A stretch of DNA of 64,000 nt. It comes from Treponema sp. (GTDB taxonomy: Bacteria; Spirochaetota; Spirochaetia; Treponematales; Treponemataceae). Positions 59,121 through 64,000 of this stretch are shown piece after piece. Each line of letters begins with the position of its first letter. The stretch's first letter is position 1. The notes under the pieces were generated by a model. It worked only from the letters and a program-made list of their open reading frames with translations. It did no database searches and was not told the origin of the DNA. Both the position numbers and the translations under genes were made by a program. The stretch is from contig JAKSTG010000009.1 in the NCBI GenBank assembly GCA_024402695.1, positions 1 through 64,000 of the forward strand. Direction: 5' to 3'.

Positions 59121-61079
59121 ATGGGTGTAAGGAAATCTATAGGTTGTATTATTGTTAATCCTGAAGCAGCCTATCAGCAACGATTATTAAAGGGGATACA
59201 GGCGCAGGTCGCAAAATATGATTGCGATTTACAGGTGTATACACCCTTAGTATCTCTCGGCACCCCTTTTGAAGATTACATCGAACAGGATCTGAACATC
59301 CTGAACCTTATCAATTTTGACCTTCTGGACGGCGTTCTTGTCTGTCCAAGATCCTTCATCGTAAACAACAATCAGAAACCATTAGATGACCTTGTAAATC
59401 TTCTTAAAAAGAAATGTAAAAAGCCTGTAGTCTGCCTGGACGAAAGCCTTAAAGGCACAGATTATCCTGTTACCCACACAAATAAAAAATCAGTTTTCAA
59501 AGATATTGCAGATCATGTTTTTATCGAAAAGAAATGTAAATCGGTTATTTATCTTTCCGGTCTTGCAGACGATGAAAAAATCAATGAAATCTACAAGGTT
59601 ATTGTGGGTAGAGGAAGAGCAGCCGGCGTTACAAAAGACAAGATTAAGCTGGAACACGGCGACTTCTGGTACACAGGCGGAAAGAAACTGGCAGACAGAC
59701 TGATTTCAAAAGAACTGGAACTGCCGGATGTTGTCATCTGTGAAAATGACTATATGGCTCTGGGGCTGGAAAATCAGCTTCGTCGTGCCGGAATCAACTG
59801 CCCTGAAGATCTGTTTATTACAGGTTATGAAGCAACACAGGACGCTTTCCTTAACGATGTAACAATCACTTCTTACGTGCCTCGTGAAGAACGAATGGCT
59901 ATGGAAGCTGTAAATCTTCTTATGACTTTGATTAATCCTGAGGTAAAGGTTATTAAGCCAAAACCAAAGGGAGAAGAAGGTCTCATTGCTGCCGGAAGTA
60001 CCAATTCCCTTATGGCAGACGTAAGAGTTTATAAGCGCGCAGTTCGTGACTGGATCTATAAGGTTAATCGTACCGAAGAAGAATGGAATGCCCGTGAGTT
60101 CTTTGATATCGGACGCCTTATGGAAAGCTACATGTTCGAAGAGCTTACAGAAAAAAATACACCAATCGAATGTCTTTTTAGAATCTTCTGTGATGCTTAT
60201 CTGCTGGAACCATATTCGGCTTTCTATCTGAATCTTTGTCCTGACTGGATGGATTCAAGCGTTGTTCACTCAAAAGGTTATCCATCCGAAATGATTCGTG
60301 CCATCGACAAGGTTGCAAAAACACATCCGAACTATGTGCAGGGTGTAAACAAATATACTCTCGATAAAGACTATACATTCAAGACTAAGAAAGTGCTTCC
60401 TGCAATGGACAAGCCTTGGAAGTTGCCACAGACCTATTATTTTATTCCGCTTCATTTTGCTCAGAACACATTCGGTTATGCAGTTCTGCAGTTTGATGCA
60501 GAACGTCTTCTGGTTCCAACTGCAATGCACCGTAACTGGTTCAGAAACGTTCAAAATGCGCTGGAAATGACCCGCACCAAAAACAGACTTTATTCACAGA
60601 GTCTTATTGATGGTCTTACAGGTGTATTCAATAGAAATAAATTTAAGGATCTGTGTACCGACGGAACAAAAGCTCTTGTGGCAGATAATGTCGGTATCAT
60701 GATGCTGGATATCGACTTCTTCAAACAGGTAAATGATACTTATGGTCATGCTGTTGGAGATGAATATCTTAGAAAAATTACACATCTGGCAAAAAGCTGT
60801 ATCCGCGAAAGCGATATGATTATCCGATGGGGTGGAGAGGAATTCGTTATTTTCTGTCTTGGTTGTACAGACGAAAAACGCCTTTATGCCATTGGAGAAA
60901 AAATCAGAAAAACAATTGCCAACTGTACTGATCTTGTTAGCCGCGTAACTGTCAGCATTGGTATTTCTGTATATGACGGAATGAACTATGAATCTTCTGT
61001 TGCCAATGCCGATGAAGCCCTTTATTACGCAAAACAGCACGGCCGAAATAGAGTTGTTCTGTACAGCAAAATCAAATAA
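59121..61079 (+). CDS. diguanylate cyclase with LacI-type ligand-sensing domain
   Basis: A 652-residue cytoplasmic protein without a signal peptide or membrane segments. The first ~300 residues follow the LacI/periplasmic-binding fold (RKSIGCIIVNPEAAYQQRLL, ITGYEATQDAFLNDV, EERMAMEAVNLLMTLIN), so it probably binds a sugar-like ligand. After a middle region of ~190 residues comes the GGDEF domain: DGLTGVFNRNKF, HAVGDEYLRKI and WGGEEFVIF. The active site is GGEEF, and the inhibitory site RESD lies five residues before it, so product feedback is likely. It would link a nutrient signal directly to cyclic-di-GMP. The promoter makes a leaderless mRNA. Confidence 0.85.
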   Translation: MGVRKSIGCIIVNPEAAYQQRLLKGIQAQVAKYDCDLQVYTPLVSLGTPFEDYIEQDLNILNLINFDLLDGVLVCPRSFIVNNNQKPLDDLVNLLKKKCKKPVVCLDESLKGTDYPVTHTNKKSVFKDIADHVFIEKKCKSVIYLSGLADDEKINEIYKVIVGRGRAAGVTKDKIKLEHGDFWYTGGKKLADRLISKELELPDVVICENDYMALGLENQLRRAGINCPEDLFITGYEATQDAFLNDVTITSYVPREERMAMEAVNLLMTLINPEVKVIKPKPKGEEGLIAAGSTNSLMADVRVYKRAVRDWIYKVNRTEEEWNAREFFDIGRLMESYMFEELTEKNTPIECLFRIFCDAYLLEPYSAFYLNLCPDWMDSSVVHSKGYPSEMIRAIDKVAKTHPNYVQGVNKYTLDKDYTFKTKKVLPAMDKPWKLPQTYYFIPLHFAQNTFGYAVLQFDAERLLVPTAMHRNWFRNVQNALEMTRTKNRLYSQSLIDGLTGVFNRNKFKDLCTDGTKALVADNVGIMMLDIDFFKQVNDTYGHAVGDEYLRKITHLAKSCIRESDMIIRWGGEEFVIFCLGCTDEKRLYAIGEKIRKTIANCTDLVSRVTVSIGISVYDGMNYESSVANADEALYYAKQHGRNRVVLYSKIK

Positions 61080-61107
61080 AGCATTTTAATTCCAAAGGAA
61101 AGCAATT

Positions 61108-62331
61108 ATGGATAAATCTCATCTTGCAAACATTCAGAATGCTCTGGATGCTTCTGTTGCTGAAGGAATTCAGGCAGGAGTAAACTGTCTTGTATGGAAA
61201 GACGGTCAGGAGCAGGGCTACTGGGAAAGTGGTTTTCGTGATGTGGAAGGAAAGGTTCCTTTCTCACGTGACACTATCGTTCGCTGTTATTCAATGAGCA
61301 AACCTATTACAGGTGTAGCAGCAATGACTCTTCTGGAAAAAGGAAAAATCGATCTTTACGACGAAGTTTCAACTTATCTTCCTGCTTTCAAAGATATGAC
61401 CTGCATGAAAAATGGAAAGGTTGAAAAGGCCTGGCGTCCGCTGATCATTCAGGATCTTTTGAATATGACTTCCGGCATTTCCTACGGTGGTGATAACGAC
61501 GAAGCCCATCAGCATATTTCAAAACTGATTTACTGCGACGGCGGTCTGAATCAGAGTGCGGCCGGTCCGAACAACATTACAACCCGTCAGGTTGCAGACA
61601 GAATTGCGGAAGGTCCTTTGAGCTTTGAACCTGGCACAGATTATGAATACGGCATGAGCGCTGATGTTCTTGGTGCAGTAATCGAAGTTGTTACCGGAAT
61701 GAAATTCAGTGAATACCTAAAAAAAACAATCTGGGATCCACTTGAAATGAAAGATACAGGATTCTATGTTCCGTCTGAAAAACAGGACAGACTTTCAAAA
61801 GTATATCGTTCAAGTCAGGGACAGGCTGTTGGCGCCTGGGGCGGAAACAGCAAAGGTGGAAAAGTTGAGCTGTTCACAAATTGCAATCTGGGTATTCAGG
61901 CTGACATGACAAAAGACCCTGCATTTGAAAGCGGCGGAGCCGGTATGGTTTCAACAGTTGATGATTACATGCGTTTCGTTCAGATGCTCTGCAATAAAGG
62001 AATTCTGGATGGAAAACGTATCTTAAAAGAAGAAACTGTAAAATATATGAGTCAGGCAAGACTTCGTCCTAACCTTCAGGCTCTTTTCGACATGAAAATG
62101 GAACACTGGTCAGGTTACAGCTATGCAAATCTGAACAGAGTCTGCATTGAACCGGGAACTGCCCGCGCCATTACTGTAAAAGGTGAATTCGGCTGGGACG
62201 GCTGGCTTGGTACATACATGAGCGTAGATATCATTAATAATCTTGCTATCTGTTACATGACACAAAAAGTAGATGCCGGTACAACCTGCGTTACCCGCAA
62301 GATGAAAAACATCGTATACACATCACTTTAA
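61108..62331 (+). CDS. beta-lactamase-family serine hydrolase (EstB-like)
   Basis: A 407-residue serine hydrolase of the penicillin-binding/class C beta-lactamase fold. The catalytic S-x-x-K is SMSK in CYSMSKPITG; the Tyr motif is YGMS in DYEYGMSADVLG. EstB-like members act as esterases or D-peptidases rather than as beta-lactamases. No signal peptide, so cytoplasmic. AAAGGAAAG precedes the start. The stop codon TAA overlaps the edge of the inverted repeat element at 62328-62539. Confidence 0.88.
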   Translation: MDKSHLANIQNALDASVAEGIQAGVNCLVWKDGQEQGYWESGFRDVEGKVPFSRDTIVRCYSMSKPITGVAAMTLLEKGKIDLYDEVSTYLPAFKDMTCMKNGKVEKAWRPLIIQDLLNMTSGISYGGDNDEAHQHISKLIYCDGGLNQSAAGPNNITTRQVADRIAEGPLSFEPGTDYEYGMSADVLGAVIEVVTGMKFSEYLKKTIWDPLEMKDTGFYVPSEKQDRLSKVYRSSQGQAVGAWGGNSKGGKVELFTNCNLGIQADMTKDPAFESGGAGMVSTVDDYMRFVQMLCNKGILDGKRILKEETVKYMSQARLRPNLQALFDMKMEHWSGYSYANLNRVCIEPGTARAITVKGEFGWDGWLGTYMSVDIINNLAICYMTQKVDAGTTCVTRKMKNIVYTSL

Positions 62332-62539
62332 AAACAACACTCCCACAAAAACAATGGAGGCCTCCCGCGGAGCCCCGTCGCTCGCTCTGCTCGGCTCCTT
62401 GCCCACGGTTCTCCATTGTCTTTGTTCGCGTGTTTTTTTACCATCCATGTGCGTCCTGCACATCTATTTTGCGACCGGGAGTTAGTTTTTGAACATTTAA
62501 ACTCAATGTACATTTATTGAATGTTTAAAATAATCCTAC
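62328..62539. repeat. 212-bp partial inverted copy of the composite repeat
   Basis: Reverse complement matches 24950-25357 from its GTAGG end (62535-62539) to its GTGTTGTTTTTAA end (62328-62340), with only a few changes, but lacks the 194 bp between the two GCACATG words of the full copy. It keeps the second palindrome and one half of the copy B element, so the B fold cannot form here. It begins at the stop codon of the serine hydrolase. Otherwise this 276-bp gap contains only AT-rich DNA leading to putP. Confidence 0.9.
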
Positions 62540-62607
62540 GTTTGATTTAAATCTTCCATTTAATTATACTTAAGTTCATTAGTAAAATTTAAAATTGGAG
62601 TAATCAT

Positions 62608-64000
62608 ATGACAGCACAGTTTGTTGCAAAGGTAATCGCTTTTGTGCTTTACCTTGGTGTAATGATTTTTGTTGGACTTAGAAATGCCAGCAAAAACAAC
62701 AGTTCAGCTGACTTCTTTTTGGGCGGACGTAAAGTTGGTCCTTGGGTAACAGCTCTTTCAGCAGAAGCTTCTGACTCTTCTGCATGGCTTTTGATGGGAC
62801 TTCCTGGTCTTTGTTACCTGGGTGGTGTTCCGGAATCAATCTGGACAGCAGTTGGTCTTATCGTGGGAACATATTTGAGCTGGCTCTTTGTTGCAAAACC
62901 ACTTCGCAAATGTTCTATTACATTCGGTGACTCAATCACAATTCCTGAATTCCTTTCAAATCGTTTTGCAGATAAATCACACCTGCTTTCAATTGTATCT
63001 GTTTTCTTCATTGTGCTGTTCTTTACTATTTATACAGCTTCTGGTTTCGTAGCATGTGCAAAACTGTTCAACTCAGTATTCGGAATCAACTACCATGCAG
63101 GTCTTGCAATCGGTATCGTTGTAATTCTTTGTTACACAGTAACTGGTGGTTACACAGCTGTTTGTACAACAGACTTCATTCAGGGATCACTGATTTTTGT
63201 TGCTTTCGTTATTTCAACAGCAATCGCAGTATTTGCAATTGGTGGTTTCGGTGAAACAGTAAACGTATTCCAGAACTTCCAGGAAGTTGCAGGAACAGAA
63301 CTTCAGGCTTTCAACGGCATGGGTATTGTTTCGGCTCTGGCATGGGGCCTTGGATACTTCGGTATGCCACACATCATCGTTCGCTTCATGGGAATCCGTT
63401 CTAACTCAGAAATTACTAAAGCACGCCGCATTGGTATTGTTTGGATGGTAATTTCTTACATCGGTGCAATCCTTATTGGTACACTCGGTACTGTTTACCT
63501 GAAAAAATACGGAATCACACTGGATTCAGTAAGCGCAGAAACAGTATTCTCTGCCACAATGCAGAATATGTATCCTGCTTTCATCGCAGGTATCTTCCTT
63601 TGTGCTATCCTTGCTGCTTCAATGTCTACTGCAGACTCACAGCTTCTGGCTGCTTCTTCTGCTGTTAGCCAGGATATCTTCAAAGGTCTGATCAAAAAAG
63701 ATGCAGAAGAAAAAGACGTTCTTACAGTAAGCCGCTTCACAGTATTCCTTATTTCTCTGGTTGCTCTTCTGCTTTCTCTGAATCCAAAATCTTCTATCTT
63801 CAATCTGGTTTCTTTCGCATGGTCTGGATTCGGTGGAACATTCGGTCCACTGGTTCTCCTTGCTCTGTACTGGAAACGCACAACAGCTCCTGGAGCAATT
63901 GCAGGTCTTGTTTGTGGTGGTATCGTAGATGTTGTATGGCACTACATTCCTGCTTCTGTAAGCCCAATCTTCGGTCTTTACGAAATCGTTCCAGCATTCG
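62608..64000 (+). CDS. putP: sodium:proline symporter, 3' end cut by window edge
   Basis: Inner-membrane Na+-coupled solute symporter of the SSS family. The start MTAQFVAKVIAFVLYLGVM follows GGAG at a good spacing. Motifs are typical of PutP: YFLGGRKVGPW-type FFLGGRKVGPWVTALSAEASD, TITIPEFLSNRF, VTGGYTAVCTTDFIQG and the Na+-site stretch AASMSTADSQLLAASSAVSQDI. At least 464 codons are present and no stop is reached; the family is about 500 residues. Proline is the most likely substrate, with other SSS substrates possible. Confidence 0.9.
   Translation, partial: MTAQFVAKVIAFVLYLGVMIFVGLRNASKNNSSADFFLGGRKVGPWVTALSAEASDSSAWLLMGLPGLCYLGGVPESIWTAVGLIVGTYLSWLFVAKPLRKCSITFGDSITIPEFLSNRFADKSHLLSIVSVFFIVLFFTIYTASGFVACAKLFNSVFGINYHAGLAIGIVVILCYTVTGGYTAVCTTDFIQGSLIFVAFVISTAIAVFAIGGFGETVNVFQNFQEVAGTELQAFNGMGIVSALAWGLGYFGMPHIIVRFMGIRSNSEITKARRIGIVWMVISYIGAILIGTLGTVYLKKYGITLDSVSAETVFSATMQNMYPAFIAGIFLCAILAASMSTADSQLLAASSAVSQDIFKGLIKKDAEEKDVLTVSRFTVFLISLVALLLSLNPKSSIFNLVSFAWSGFGGTFGPLVLLALYWKRTTAPGAIAGLVCGGIVDVVWHYIPASVSPIFGLYEIVPAF

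Overview
The window looks like chromosome of a host-associated, carbohydrate-fermenting spirochaete, most likely a gut or rumen Treponema. This is inferred from protein resemblance and gene content, not from a search. The supporting signs are moderate-to-low GC, many outer-membrane barrel proteins and lipoproteins, a desulfoferrodoxin-type superoxide reductase, a PUA-less ProB beside ProA, plant-glycan enzymes (xylulokinase, CE2-like esterase, GH26-like and GH31 enzymes), and many genes whose -10 box lies only 6-8 nt before the start codon. There is no rRNA, CRISPR array, prophage or intact transposase gene.

Layout. 1-2.1 kb: xylulokinase (cut by the window edge) and a DUF4867-like gene, with a folded non-coding element between them. 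2.2-9.1 kb: a hypothetical gene, proA, proB, a CinA C-terminal amidase, a MATE exporter, a cytidylate-kinase-like gene and an ion permease. 9.3-15.7 kb: an exported S41 peptidase, an HD hydrolase, then a tight minus-strand run of RelB/DinJ-like antitoxin, RelE/ParE-like toxin, OmpA-family protein and B12-type radical SAM protein. 15.8-19 kb: a glycoside-hydrolase-like gene, tRNA-Asn, and about 1.2 kb of non-coding DNA full of hairpins, tandem repeats, direct repeats and a GC-rich block. 19-33.5 kb: purB, superoxide reductase, a membrane HTH regulator, thioesterase, lipoprotein, tocopherol-cyclase-like protein, YdcF-like protein, SlyX, a 408-bp composite repeat, an RlmL-like methyltransferase, TetR, a lipid-kinase-like protein, a patatin-barrel fusion, TrkH and MnmE. 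33.5-48.9 kb: another folded element, a CE2-like esterase, a phosphatidyltransferase, GH26-like and GH31 enzymes, then a lipoprotein, an exported metallopeptidase and a 2031-residue Ig-like/barrel surface protein. 49-64 kb: NlpC/P60, CBM48-like protein, metK-nth, two outer-membrane proteins, a TetR-controlled glycosyltransferase-like/sugar symporter locus, EamA transporter, a LacI-like sensor fused to GGDEF, a serine hydrolase, an inverted partial copy of the 408-bp repeat, and the start of putP.

The strongest unexplained signal is a family of folded intergenic elements (1251-1437, 24958-25175, 33488-33683). They share short conserved internal loops and one 18-nt hairpin loop, while the stems around them have different sequences in each copy yet stay complementary. 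This is compensatory variation, the signature of a selected RNA structure. The second is a series of four 34-bp inverted-repeat units with an 83-84 bp period at 18366-18649, each hairpin followed by a T-rich run, inside the non-coding zone between tRNA-Asn and purB.
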